DNA of 64,000 nucleotides from Heyndrickxia camelliae. GTDB lineage: Bacteria > Bacillota > Bacilli > Bacillales > Bacillaceae_C. Each line of letters starts with the position of its first letter. The first letter of the stretch is position 1. A program made the position numbers and the translations under genes. The DNA is taken from positions 1 through 64,000 of the forward strand of contig NZ_PIQO01000018.1 in the NCBI RefSeq assembly GCF_002844575.1, in the 5' to 3' direction. This document shows positions 18,389 to 27,252 of the stretch, in pieces. The notes beneath the pieces are model-generated. The model had not been told where the DNA came from, ran no database searches, and saw nothing but the letters and a program-made list of their open reading frames with translations.

Positions 18389-19106
18389 CCCTCGCACCTT
18401 CAATCAGCTTAATCATGTTTTCAATAGCGATCTCAATTATTTTTTCCCCTTTGTCCTTTGTAGCAAGGGTTGCATTTCCTAATACCGCTGTTGAAGTAAA
18501 CTCCTCCCATGGCGTTGGGGTAATATCTGCACTCATTGGAATCTGTGGGTCTTCCGCAAGTGCCTTCGACATATCCACGTACTCTTCTGCCAAGTAAAGC
18601 ATGTAAGAAGTCTCAATTTCACAAGCATGGAAATAACTTGAATGCGCAGATTTTGCTTCCCGTACTTCTTCTGTTACCTTACCTACACCAGGATAAAAAA
18701 GATATTGAATTTGATAATCGGGATAATCGGCGTAAAGTTTGCGAGCTGCCTCTTTCATTGCTACTGAATTCCCTAAATGGCCACTAATCATAGCAAAGAC
18801 ACGAAATCCTTGTTCGTAGAGACTGACACCCATATCATAAATAAAGCTAATTAACGATTCATTGCTGATATTGATGCTTCCCGGAAAGTTTTTTAAACTC
18901 CAAACCTGTCCATAAGGTAGGGTTGGCAGAATGAAAGCACCAGTCCTTTGCGCCACACGTTCAGCTAGTCTTTCAGCTAAAAGATTATCGGTTCCAAGCG
19001 GCAGATGTGGCCCATGTGCTTCTACAGCGCCAATTGGTAAAATAGCCACTAAGCTTTTTTTTATTTTTTCTTTTACTTCAAATGAATTTTCATGTTGAAA
19101 AATCAC
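18366..19106 (-). CDS. Creatininase-family (creatinine amidohydrolase) metal hydrolase
   Basis: Cytoplasmic 246-residue member of the creatininase superfamily, binuclear-metal enzymes that open cyclic or linear amides. Metal ligands are visible: Glu/His/Asp in GAVEAHGPHLPLGTD (about 27-41), His in SGHLGN (family usually GHGGN) and Glu in HACEIETS. Placed between the phosphotriesterase-like and aldolase genes, it is more likely a sugar-amide or lactam hydrolase than a true creatininase; this is inference from context. Confidence 0.8.
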   Translation of the reverse strand: MIFQHENSFEVKEKIKKSLVAILPIGAVEAHGPHLPLGTDNLLAERLAERVAQRTGAFILPTLPYGQVWSLKNFPGSINISNESLISFIYDMGVSLYEQGFRVFAMISGHLGNSVAMKEAARKLYADYPDYQIQYLFYPGVGKVTEEVREAKSAHSSYFHACEIETSYMLYLAEEYVDMSKALAEDPQIPMSADITPTPWEEFTSTAVLGNATLATKDKGEKIIEIAIENMIKLIEGARDGIKKAE

Positions 19107-19121
19107 AGTGAAAGCCCCCTC

Positions 19122-20114
19122 CTATTTTTTAAAGGTAAAGCATCTTGCAGGATTATCGATAAAAAATTTATGAACTAGTTTCTCCCCATCAAAACCTTGT
19201 CGGTTGGCATCGTCAATAAAGCGCGGCACCCATTTTGCAATTATGTATTCTAGCCCGAGGCCGAAATCATAGTGCTTATAGTAGGTTTTTCTTGCAGTAT
19301 CGCCGCTTACCAGAATTTGATCTTCATACCCTTTTTTAACTAGCTCTAAAATGCAATGAATGCGTGTGCTTTCGGGTGCATATTTTATTTTCGCGATTCC
19401 ATCAAAGCTTAGGAATGCACCTGTCCTGGCAATTTGTTCATGGTAATATGGATCCGGATTACGGTCCATATGGCCAAAACTCATATATTGGAGGTCGATC
19501 CCTTCACTTCGCAAAAGTTCAATTTGTTCGAGTCCCATGGTTCCGGCTTCTGTATGGGAGTGCATCGGAGCTTTTGTTTCATGATGAGCACGAGCAACGG
19601 CACGCAATGTTTTTTCTTCTAAAGGAGTAATGCGGTTATAGCCCGTTCCAAATTTGACTTGTCCCGCTTTAAAAGGTGTCCCCTCTAATCCATCTTCTAT
19701 TTCACGAACAACAAATTCTGTTAATTCGTTGACGCTTGCACGATCAATCCATTCAGCATAAGTATGATAGTTTCCGATAATTGGTCTTAATTCTTCTTTA
19801 ATTTTTGCATCCCATAGAAAGCTTTTATTAAATCCTGCTGTTCCTACAATATGGATATCCAATTCATCGGAAATTTCCTTAACCGCTTGGACATCACGGC
19901 CATAGTCAACAGCAGTAGCATCCACAATAGAACGCCCACCATGGTTCTTAAAGTCTTGAACATCTAATTTTGATTTTTCCTTATCATCAAGTAATAGGTC
20001 GTCTGCTCCTCTTTCTGCCCAGTAAGCCGGGCGACAAACAATATGCTCATGGGAATAGGTAAAACCTAATTCCTCCGGTTGGATATCACCTTTTAACGTA
20101 CGAATAAAAGCCAT
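19122..20114 (-). CDS. Phosphotriesterase-family metal hydrolase (lactonase-like)
   Basis: Cytoplasmic amidohydrolase-superfamily protein of 330 aa related to the phosphotriesterase homology proteins (PHP/YhfV). Ligands occur in order: HEH (YSHEHIV), candidate bridging Lys (QVKFGTGYN), His in HSHTEAG, His in GHMDRNPD and Asp in VSGDTAR. Relatives often hydrolyse sugar lactones or phosphorylated lactones. ATG at 20114 is used because GGAGG lies eight bases ahead (an upstream ATG contributes five extra residues). It follows the transporter genes after a hairpin at 20142-20181. Confidence 0.83.
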   Translation of the reverse strand: MAFIRTLKGDIQPEELGFTYSHEHIVCRPAYWAERGADDLLLDDKEKSKLDVQDFKNHGGRSIVDATAVDYGRDVQAVKEISDELDIHIVGTAGFNKSFLWDAKIKEELRPIIGNYHTYAEWIDRASVNELTEFVVREIEDGLEGTPFKAGQVKFGTGYNRITPLEEKTLRAVARAHHETKAPMHSHTEAGTMGLEQIELLRSEGIDLQYMSFGHMDRNPDPYYHEQIARTGAFLSFDGIAKIKYAPESTRIHCILELVKKGYEDQILVSGDTARKTYYKHYDFGLGLEYIIAKWVPRFIDDANRQGFDGEKLVHKFFIDNPARCFTFKK

Positions 20115-20141
20115 GTTATCTTCCTCCATCTAATGTGAAAT

Positions 20142-20181
20142 TAAAATAAATAAGTAAAGGGCAATGACAAGGCCCTTTACT
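20142..20181 (-). terminator. Internal hairpin/terminator between transporter and enzyme genes
   Basis: Ten-base perfect stem (AGTAAAGGGC with its complement) followed on the minus strand by TTATTTATTTT. It may partly terminate transcription or protect the transporter mRNA end, giving more transporter than enzyme transcript. Confidence 0.6.
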
Positions 20182-20200
20182 CAAAAACAAGCTTATAAGA

Positions 20201-21502
20201 TTAAAAGAGTAAATGAGCAAGTGCCTTCACAATTGGCCCGAGAATAAACATGTCACAATCGGCTGCCCACATTGCCGTATCAGGTATAGTAGATGAAACT
20301 AAGTAATGAACCATGATATATTGTCCCCAAGCAACAACCGTTGATGTTACAAATCCCCCAATCAGTGCACCACGTACACCGCCGGTAGAATTTCCAAATA
20401 CCCCTGCCGTTGCTCCATGGAAGAACAATACAATCATCGTAGGAACAAACACATAAGAAACGGTATTTCCAATAACCACTAACCAAATTAATGCACCAAA
20501 GAATGCTCCCAGAAATCCAAGAATAACTGCATTAGGAGCGAAAGTGAATACGACTGGGCAATCCAGTGCCGGTACAGCACCGGGAACTAGTTTCGTTGCA
20601 ATACCGTTAAATGCAGGGACAATTTCGCCAATAAACATTTTTACCCCTAATAGTACAACCGCAATACCACCTGCAAATGTAAACGATTGAATGATAGAAT
20701 ACATAGGGAAGTTTTGCCCTGCGGCTTGTTTAATTAACGCGTGAGATCCGGGTGTTCCCTTTAAAGTGATAATAATAGCACCCACTAAAAACAATACCCC
20801 CATTGTCAAAGCGGTGATTACATTAGAATCCCTCAAAAACTCCAGACCTTTTGGTAATTTGATTTTTTCCGAGTCATTTTGTTTATTACCAAGAACTTTT
20901 CCAAGTAAAGCAGAGAGTATCGCAACAATTGCGGAAGTATGACCTAACGCAATAGCATTCCCACCAGTCACTTTCCTCATAAATGGTTGAACGAGTGCCG
21001 GTTGGAAGGTCCAATAAAAGCCCATAAAAATAGATAAAAAAATGACTAATTTTACTAAGGATACATGGCTGGCTCCCACTGTTTCTACAATAATTCCTGC
21101 AAAAATAGTGGTAGTCCAAAACATCATATGACCTGTTAAATAAATATATTTAAACTTTGTAAAACGAGCTAATAATACGTTGATTAAAAATCCCAGAAAC
21201 ATGGCTAATGTCACAGCAGAACCAAATTTTAAGTTAAATGCAGTTTGACCCATAAACTGACCTAGGCTACCTGCCTTTAAACCAAATACCTCTGCCCACA
21301 TTGGCTGGAATATATTTAATGCACCAGTAATAATCCCCGCCCCGGCATTGATAATCAAAAATCCAATCATCGCCTTAAATGTACCAGTTATTGTTTGACT
21401 CGTTGTTTTTTTCTGCAACAATAATCCTACTAGAACAATAATTCCGATTAGAAATGCCGGTACACCAAAGATATTATTTGCAATCCAAGTAAGTACTTGC
21501 AT
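20201..21502 (-). CDS. PTS EIIC, ascorbate (UlaA/SgaT) type
   Basis: Polytopic membrane permease of 433 aa, about 11 hydrophobic segments, of the L-ascorbate (SgaT/UlaA) PTS family. It begins with WIANNIFGVPAFLIGIIVLVG and contains the family's KTTSQTITG, MIGFLIINAGAGI and PALDCPVVF blocks. With EIIA and EIIB encoded just upstream it forms a complete phosphorylating transporter. The family also takes sugar acids and other substrates, so ascorbate should not be assumed; no UlaG-type lactonase or UlaD/E/F genes are present here. Confidence 0.9.
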   Translation of the reverse strand: MQVLTWIANNIFGVPAFLIGIIVLVGLLLQKKTTSQTITGTFKAMIGFLIINAGAGIITGALNIFQPMWAEVFGLKAGSLGQFMGQTAFNLKFGSAVTLAMFLGFLINVLLARFTKFKYIYLTGHMMFWTTTIFAGIIVETVGASHVSLVKLVIFLSIFMGFYWTFQPALVQPFMRKVTGGNAIALGHTSAIVAILSALLGKVLGNKQNDSEKIKLPKGLEFLRDSNVITALTMGVLFLVGAIIITLKGTPGSHALIKQAAGQNFPMYSIIQSFTFAGGIAVVLLGVKMFIGEIVPAFNGIATKLVPGAVPALDCPVVFTFAPNAVILGFLGAFFGALIWLVVIGNTVSYVFVPTMIVLFFHGATAGVFGNSTGGVRGALIGGFVTSTVVAWGQYIMVHYLVSSTIPDTAMWAADCDMFILGPIVKALAHLLF

Positions 21503-21525
21503 AGCTGTCCTCCCCGTAAAAGATA

Positions 21526-21792
21526 TTAGTTAAAATGGCTTTCTAAAGCCTCTTTAATTTCATTTAAATCAAAGTAATTGTTTACAATTACTATTTTGCT
21601 AGGATGGCCTGATAATGATTCGGCCAATTCATTACTTGTAATAATCAAATCAGGTCTTTCACTCGAGGCACTGGATACATCCGTATTATCTACGTCTGCC
21701 TGAATTCCTAATTGGCGTAAAACATTATCTACGTTCATACGTAAAATTAAGCTTGTTCCTTGTCCTAATCCACATACACATAAAATTTTCAT
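21526..21792 (-). CDS. PTS EIIB, ascorbate (UlaB/SgaB) type
   Basis: Small cytoplasmic phosphocarrier of 88 aa. Phosphorylatable Cys7 sits in the P-loop-like CVCGLGQGTS at the N terminus, as in UlaB. It accepts phosphate from EIIA and gives it to the incoming sugar. Its start overlaps the EIIA stop by four bases (ATGA); EIIC follows after 23 bases. Confidence 0.92.
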   Translation of the reverse strand: MKILCVCGLGQGTSLILRMNVDNVLRQLGIQADVDNTDVSSASSERPDLIITSNELAESLSGHPSKIVIVNNYFDLNEIKEALESHFN

Positions 21793-22232
21793 GATTCCAT
21801 TCCTCCTAATAATTGTTCCATTTCCGTATAAGATGTTATATCCATTAGTTTTTGAACGTTTTCTTGATTGTTTAATAGAGTCATTAATTTTTGCAATATC
21901 TCTAAGTGTTCATTACTGGATGATGCTCCAAGAGCAAATACCAACTTCACCGGGTCATTAGAAGCGCTTCCAAAAACAATCGGGTTTGCTAATTGTAAAA
22001 AGGAAACAGATGCTTCTATTACCCCATCTTCCGGTCTTGCATGTGGAAGTGCAATTTGTGGAGCAAGGACAAAATATGGCCCATTTTCATGATAAGATTG
22101 AACCATTGCATCCACGTAACCTTCCTCTACCAATCCTTCCCCCACTAGCAATTTGCCGGCAGCACGGATTGCCTCATCTGGAGAGGTAACATCAACGTTA
22201 AATTCTACAAGATTCTTTTCTAAAAACTTCAT
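21789..22232 (-). CDS. PTS EIIA, ascorbate/mannitol-fructose fold
   Basis: Cytoplasmic phosphocarrier of 147 aa. The phospho-His is His64 in ALPHARPEDGV. Very similar in motif to the EIIA-like tail of the upstream activator (IPHARPEDGV), suggesting a duplication or matched pair. It starts 33 bases after the activator gene. Confidence 0.92.
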   Translation of the reverse strand: MKFLEKNLVEFNVDVTSPDEAIRAAGKLLVGEGLVEEGYVDAMVQSYHENGPYFVLAPQIALPHARPEDGVIEASVSFLQLANPIVFGSASNDPVKLVFALGASSSNEHLEILQKLMTLLNNQENVQKLMDITSYTEMEQLLGGMES

Positions 22233-22265
22233 TACTGATTCCCCTTACTGTTGATACAACTTCTC

Positions 22266-24365
22266 CTACTTAGAGTAGGCAGTAACTAGATCAAATATTT
22301 CTTCTGTAGATCTGGCTAATAAGACTTTATTTAGATTTTCCGGACTGGAAAACATTTCTGTTAGCTGCGAAAGTGCCTTCAAATGTGTCTCCCCATCTAT
22401 CGCTGCAAGCACTATCACAATTTGGATATCATGCTTCCTACTTTCCGAAAACGGTGCTGCCTTTGATAGCTTTAATAGACTCATACTCAGCTTTTTCACC
22501 CCATCTTCCGGGCGCGCATGCGGTATGGCCACTTTCGGAGCAACTACAATATATGGCCCCATTTTATTGATACTGTGTATCATGGCTTGAACATATTCTT
22601 CTGATATTGCTCCTTCTCGAAGAAGAGGTTCTGATGCCATTCGGATAGCATCCTTCCAATCTGATGCTTCTTTTTTTAATTGAATATACTTCATTTGCAG
22701 GATGCTGCTTAAAGTAGGCTTTCCTATCTCCTTTGCCACTTTTTCAGGTTTATAAAGATATTGTTTCAACTCCTGCTGTAATAGTTCCTTATCAAGAATA
22801 GTTGCATGTTTTTGAATGATTTCCATTAAAACATCAATCGAAGAACTTTGTTTTGAACTATTATCGAAATATACATTAACTTTTTTTAATAAGCTTTCCA
22901 TTTCACTTTCCGTTAAAATGGGATTTACAACAAAGACAGGTTTACTTTTTTCCTGCAGTGGAATAGTAGAAATAATAAAATCGGCATCATACTGATTCCT
23001 TTCATATTCCCTCAACGAGACACTGCCGATTAAATCTATCGTGGAAAAAAGCCCCTCTAATTGATGCAAGAGCAATCTGGAAGTTCCCACACCATTTGTG
23101 CAAACAAGCAAGGCTTTCTTTCTTTGGGCAGGCTTAGCTCCAACTTTCTGCATCCATCCCCCAAAATGCATCGCAATGAGGGCTATTTCATTCTCATTGA
23201 CTTCTTTTCCGACCACTGCTTCCAGATGTGAAATAACTTTTTTGGTTAATAGAAAAATATCATGGTATTGTTCTTTAATAGATATGGTCATATCGCTTTC
23301 AAATTCCAAACCATAGCGAATTCGGTAATAGGCAGGCTTGATATGAAGAAGAAGGCTTTTTTCTATTTCTTGACGATCCTTAAAGAAGACACAGGCATAC
23401 TTTTGAAAGTCTGTAACCATTTGCGTAACAACTTTCACTAGAATTTCACTACCGCTATTGACAATTTCAATATCCTCTGAAAATTGAACCCTTGAACTTA
23501 ACAGATGCTTCGTAATATATAAAATTTCATCTTCAGGGAAATCCATTTCAAAAAGTGCTGAAAGTTTATTGCCAATTTTTTGAGCAGCTTTATATTGTTT
23601 GGTATCTCTAAGTACTTCTTTTTCAATTGGGTCAATTATAATTTTCTTACCTTGGGAAACCCTCCTGCAAAATAATAAAAGGCGAAAGGAAAGACTGTAT
23701 AAAATTTCATCGGTAAATTGTATATTTAATTCTTGCTCACTTTCTCCTACAATTTGTTGAACCGCTTTCATTTTTTCGAAGGCAAATTGGTTTGAGCTTT
23801 TGTTTAAAATCATTGGGATTTTAGATAAAAGCGATTGCCAGTTTTCATTCGGCAACACATGTTGAAGGTAATGTACTATTGCTTTTCGTTTATCCTCTTC
23901 ATTCCCGAAAATCACATATCCAGATTTCCTTTCGAATTCCAAGGTTAGGTTAAACCGAATCAACTCTAACTTTAAGCCCTTTAAATCCTCAATCGTTGTA
24001 TTTCGGCTTACTCTTATTTTTTCCATTAGATTTTCAAGATACAATGGATTATCCCGCGCCATTAGATAAATAGCCAACCATGCTTTCCGTTCCCTTGCGG
24101 AATATTCATAATGCCATGTTCTTAATGTCCCTAACTTTCTTGGAACCTCTTTTGCTGTTTCCTCATCAATAAGAAAACCTGTTGAACGCACGTGTTGAAT
24201 AGGTAATAAATCATTTTCTTTTAACCAATCATTGATTTTACCAATATCGTAATAAACCGTCCTTCGGGAAATACGATAATTCTCAACCAATTCCTCCACC
24301 TTTACATAAGTTTGAGCCTTGATTAAATACGAAAGTATTGCAGTACTTCTTTGATCTAATGACAT
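22266..24365 (-). CDS. PRD-containing PTS transcriptional activator (BglG/MtlR/LicR type)
   Basis: DNA-binding activator of 699 aa. Two N-terminal helix-turn-helix domains (residues about 5-60 and 85-170) precede two PRD domains (about 180-400), an EIIB-like domain with Cys in VCTNGVGTS (about 425) and an EIIA-like domain with His in VAIPHARPEDG (about 612). Activity in such proteins is set by phosphorylation at these sites through the PTS, coupling operon expression to substrate and to carbon status. It is the first gene of the operon; GGGAGG precedes the ATG. Repeated TTTTGTGCAAA-type sites upstream are candidate operators. Confidence 0.92.
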   Translation of the reverse strand: MSLDQRSTAILSYLIKAQTYVKVEELVENYRISRRTVYYDIGKINDWLKENDLLPIQHVRSTGFLIDEETAKEVPRKLGTLRTWHYEYSARERKAWLAIYLMARDNPLYLENLMEKIRVSRNTTIEDLKGLKLELIRFNLTLEFERKSGYVIFGNEEDKRKAIVHYLQHVLPNENWQSLLSKIPMILNKSSNQFAFEKMKAVQQIVGESEQELNIQFTDEILYSLSFRLLLFCRRVSQGKKIIIDPIEKEVLRDTKQYKAAQKIGNKLSALFEMDFPEDEILYITKHLLSSRVQFSEDIEIVNSGSEILVKVVTQMVTDFQKYACVFFKDRQEIEKSLLLHIKPAYYRIRYGLEFESDMTISIKEQYHDIFLLTKKVISHLEAVVGKEVNENEIALIAMHFGGWMQKVGAKPAQRKKALLVCTNGVGTSRLLLHQLEGLFSTIDLIGSVSLREYERNQYDADFIISTIPLQEKSKPVFVVNPILTESEMESLLKKVNVYFDNSSKQSSSIDVLMEIIQKHATILDKELLQQELKQYLYKPEKVAKEIGKPTLSSILQMKYIQLKKEASDWKDAIRMASEPLLREGAISEEYVQAMIHSINKMGPYIVVAPKVAIPHARPEDGVKKLSMSLLKLSKAAPFSESRKHDIQIVIVLAAIDGETHLKALSQLTEMFSSPENLNKVLLARSTEEIFDLVTAYSK

Positions 24366-24381
24366 TAGATAAATACCTCCC

Positions 24382-24534
24382 TTGCACCCAAAGTTTGTGC
24401 AAAAAAGTATTTTTATTCTTTTAGCAATTGCTTGACTATACTATACCTCTATATGTTAAAAATGTAGAGACCAAATATCCCCATTCATTTTGTGCAAATA
24501 AGGGATGAAATATCGTCCGTCTTTTTGTGCAAAA
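24382..24534. promoter_or_regulatory. Repeated operator-like motifs upstream of the PTS operon
   Basis: Three copies of (T)TTTGTGCAAA occur at 24394-24404, 24488-24499 and 24523-24534. The first is half of an inverted repeat TTGCAC-N9-GTGCAA (24382-24402) lying just before the ribosome site of the activator gene. Repetition upstream of a PRD activator suggests its own binding sites. Confidence 0.5.
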
Positions 24535-24761
24535 TTGGACTTAATACGGTGCGCTCTTCTCCTTTATTCTTTAAAATGAAGTTGTTTTCGGAACTACTTA
24601 TAAATTAGTAAATGGTAAAAACCATCCCTATGGCTGTGATGTTGAACAGACATACGCTCCGCTATTCACCGTACGTAAAAACCGAGTTTAATAAGGTTAT
24701 TTATGCATTTAACAGAATTACTGTCTCCATATAGCAGAAACAATTGATTTCACAAAAGGTC
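24535..24761. other. Gene-free stretch between the PTS operon and mqo terminator
   Basis: No reading frame with a ribosome site and no convincing repeat; AT-rich. Nothing recognised here. Confidence 0.4.
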
Positions 24762-24800
24762 AAAATAAAAACGCATGGATTTTTTTACGATCCATGCGTT
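24762..24800 (-). terminator. Intrinsic terminator of mqo
   Basis: Eleven-base perfect stem AACGCATGGAT with its complement; on the minus strand it is followed by TTTTATTTTG. Confidence 0.88.
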
Positions 24801-24874
24801 ACTGTATAGTATTTAAACCACTGCGATAAAAAAGAACTTTGCCTGAAGTTTAGTATACCTTTCCAACAACAATA

Positions 24875-26419
24875 TTAAACCGTTGCTGTTTCTCTTTCTA
24901 CATTACTGGACTCATTTAAAGAATCGTGTAAGGATGTGGTTTCACTTAAACCAAGAGCCGCAGCTGTTTTAGTATGAATTTCTTCGATAAGTTCTGGGTT
25001 TTCTAATAGTGATAACCCATAAGATGGAATCATTTCTTTTATTTTTGGCTCCCACTCTTTTAGATGTTGCGGGAAGCATTTTTTAATTACATTAAGCATG
25101 ACCTGAACTGCAGTAGAAGCACCTGGAGAAGCGCCCAGCAGTGCAGCAATTGTGCCATCAGCCCCGGTAATAACTTCCGTACCAAATTGAAGTGTTCCTT
25201 TGCCGCCTGCTTCCGTATCCTTAATAACTTGGACACGTTGACCTGCAACTACAATATCCCAATCTTCACTTTTAGCGTTTGGAACAAATTCTCGTAACTC
25301 TTCGATACGTTGTTCCTTGGATAACATAAGTTGTTGTACAAGATATTTTGTTAATGGAATGTTTTTTGCACCTGCTGCCAACATGGTGAAGACATTATTC
25401 GGTTTCACAGATGCAATTAAATCCATATTGGATCCTGTTTTTAAAAACTTTGGTGAAAAGCCGGCAAAAGGACCAAATAATAATGATTTCTTATTGTCAA
25501 TATATCGTGTATCAAGATGCGGCACTGACATTGGAGGAGCACCAACTGCTGCTTTACCATAAACTTTTGCATGATGCTGCTCTACAACCTCTTGGTTGTT
25601 ACATACTAAAAATAAACCGCTTACTGGGAATCCCCCAATATGTTTACTTTCAGGGATACCAGTTTTTTGCAATAAAGGAAGACTTCCACCACCAGCACCA
25701 ATAAAGACAAATTTTGCAACATGGCGTTCAATAATTCCTCTGTCATTTCTTATCTTCAATTCCCATGAGCCGTCACTAGTACGCTTAATATCCTTAACCA
25801 TATGTTTGAATTTTATTTCAACATTTTTACTCTCTAAATGGTCGAACAGAATACGTGTTAAAGCACCAAAGTTTACATCTGTTCCTGAGTCAATTTTTGT
25901 TGCTGCAATCGGTTCCTTCGATGTGCGCCCATCCATTATAAGCGGAATCCATTTCTTTAATGTTTCCGGGTCATCAGAAAATTCCATACCTTGGAATAAA
26001 GGATTATTCGAAAGCGCTTCAAAACGTTTTTTCAAAAACTCTACATTCTTTTCCCCTTGCACTAGACTCATATGTGGCAATGGCATGATAAAATCTTTAG
26101 GATTACTGATTAGGTTTTTATTTACAAGATAGGACCAAAATTGTCTTGAAACCTGAAACTGTTCGTTAATATTTATAGCTTTGCTAATATCAAGGGATCC
26201 ATCAGGTTTTTCGACAGTATAGTTTAGCTCGCAAAGTGCAGAATGCCCTGTTCCCGCATTATTCCATTCATTAGAGCTTTCCTCTCCCGCCCACTCGAGC
26301 TTCTCAAAAACAGTAATATTCCAATCCGGAACTAATTCTTTCAAGAGTGTTCCTAACGTAGCACTCATGATTCCGGCACCAATTAAGATAACATCTGTTC
26401 TAGTTCGTTCGTTGCTCAT
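24875..26419 (-). CDS. mqo: Malate:quinone oxidoreductase
   Basis: Membrane-associated FAD enzyme that oxidises malate to oxaloacetate and reduces quinone in the TCA cycle. The 514-residue product starts [23 protein letters not shown], with the FAD-binding glycine motif, and contains the family blocks [26 protein letters not shown] and [12 protein letters not shown]. The frame stays open 60 bases upstream, but that extension is part of a structured leader and unlike the family; the ATG at 26419 has AAGG eight bases ahead and matches the usual Mqo start. Single-gene transcript. Confidence 0.95.
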   Translation of the reverse strand: MSNERTRTDVILIGAGIMSATLGTLLKELVPDWNITVFEKLEWAGEESSNEWNNAGTGHSALCELNYTVEKPDGSLDISKAININEQFQVSRQFWSYLVNKNLISNPKDFIMPLPHMSLVQGEKNVEFLKKRFEALSNNPLFQGMEFSDDPETLKKWIPLIMDGRTSKEPIAATKIDSGTDVNFGALTRILFDHLESKNVEIKFKHMVKDIKRTSDGSWELKIRNDRGIIERHVAKFVFIGAGGGSLPLLQKTGIPESKHIGGFPVSGLFLVCNNQEVVEQHHAKVYGKAAVGAPPMSVPHLDTRYIDNKKSLLFGPFAGFSPKFLKTGSNMDLIASVKPNNVFTMLAAGAKNIPLTKYLVQQLMLSKEQRIEELREFVPNAKSEDWDIVVAGQRVQVIKDTEAGGKGTLQFGTEVITGADGTIAALLGASPGASTAVQVMLNVIKKCFPQHLKEWEPKIKEMIPSYGLSLLENPELIEEIHTKTAAALGLSETTSLHDSLNESSNVERETATV

Positions 26420-26428
26420 TTTTTTCAT

Positions 26429-26520
26429 CCTTACCCTAAGATTTGCAGAAAGGATGCAGGCTATCTGCTTAGGCGTCACAGCAAGCCATGGCGCGACCTA
26501 GTCACACACCTTTTCTGCAT
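26429..26520 (-). promoter_or_regulatory. Structured 5' leader of mqo, unassigned riboswitch-like element
   Basis: On the mRNA (minus strand) GCAGAAAAGG (26518-26509) pairs with CCTTTCTGC (26453-26445) around about 55 bases rich in further short helices. Competing pairings exist: ATGCAG (26520-26515) with CTGCAT (26459-26454), and CCTAAG (26473-26468) with CTTAGG (26440-26435), which lies next to the ribosome site. TATAAT motifs sit just upstream. I could not match it to a known class. Confidence 0.55.
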
Positions 26521-26675
26521 CAATTATAATTTAATTATAGTATATCACTATTATTAATAGTTTAAAATATTTACGATTATTTGGTATTTATAAAGCTGTT
26601 AAATTTTGAAAAATTACATATAGTTCCATACAAAAACTTCCTATTCATTTTTTATATATAATTTTCATTTTCCTC

Positions 26676-26703
26676 TTGCTATATCTTTAATATGTGTTAT
26701 TAT
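26676..26703 (+). promoter_or_regulatory. Predicted promoter of the carboxy(nor)spermidine operon leader
   Basis: TTGCTA (26676-26681), 16-base spacer, TATTAT (26698-26703); predicted start near 26710, immediately before the first leader helix. Confidence 0.45.
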
Positions 26704-26709
26704 AAAAAT

Positions 26710-26930
26710 TGCACGAATTGGAAAGCTACTATTCGAAATATTTGAGTCTTTCCAAGCAGATAATTTTTGACCACTTCCCTTCAGGGAGTTAAGGCCATAC
26801 GGACAGCCGGGTCAAATGCCGATCGGCAACTTTAGTTGCCTTATTGATTGAGTTAGAAGCTCAAATTTTATAAGTTGGTTACTTTACAACCAGTGCTATT
26901 GCACATCAACTTGTGAAACGGTCAATAAGA
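26710..26930 (+). ncRNA. Large structured leader RNA upstream of the polyamine operon, unassigned
   Basis: A hairpin with perfect arms TTGGAAAG/CTTTCCAA (26718-26725, 26748-26755) is followed by a junction closed by TTGACC (26767-26772) with GGTCAA (26920-26925). Inside are hairpins CCC-TTCA-GGG, GGCAAC-TTTA-GTTGCC (26825-26840), TTGAG/CTCAA (26848-26864) and a three-way arm AAGTTG/CAACTT (26872-26877, 26907-26912) holding TGGTT/AACCA and GTGC-TATT-GCAC. TTTGACC can alternatively pair with GGTCAAA at 26810-26816. Either a riboswitch-type leader or an independent small RNA; no known family recognised. Confidence 0.65.
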
Positions 26931-27087
26931 GTGGAAAAAGTAATTATTTGCTATATAGACTCTGATCTTATATTGATATATTCCGAATATTAAAAGGCTT
27001 TCTTACAAAAGTGCCATTTTTTTATTATGGATAACCTATACTTTTGTTATAGATTCTTTATGCTTTTTAATGATGTGGATTATATCG

Positions 27088-27133
27088 AAGCAAGTGTGAT
27101 GCGCTGATAATGCGTTTTTGCACTTGCTTTTTT
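27088..27133 (+). terminator. Intrinsic terminator inside the leader of the polyamine operon
   Basis: Nine-base perfect stem AAGCAAGTG with CACTTGCTT and a following T run, about 120 bases before the dehydrogenase start codon. It either ends a small RNA or attenuates the operon. Confidence 0.85.
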
Positions 27134-27252
27134 GTTTGAGTAGATTATGGCAATCATCCTTTTCCTCCAAAGATCGCTGACAGTTACTCTGTGTGAGTTG
27201 GAGTGCTTTGGGAATTTGTTTTAAAAATACTTTTTAGATAGGAGATAGAAGA

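Noticed and set aside
25596-26132. 178-codon plus-strand frame opposite mqo
   Set aside because: Antisense to a strongly conserved enzyme; composition follows the mqo codons.
26419-26479. Twenty-residue N-terminal extension of Mqo
   Set aside because: Lies inside the structured leader, lacks a ribosome site and does not resemble Mqo starts.
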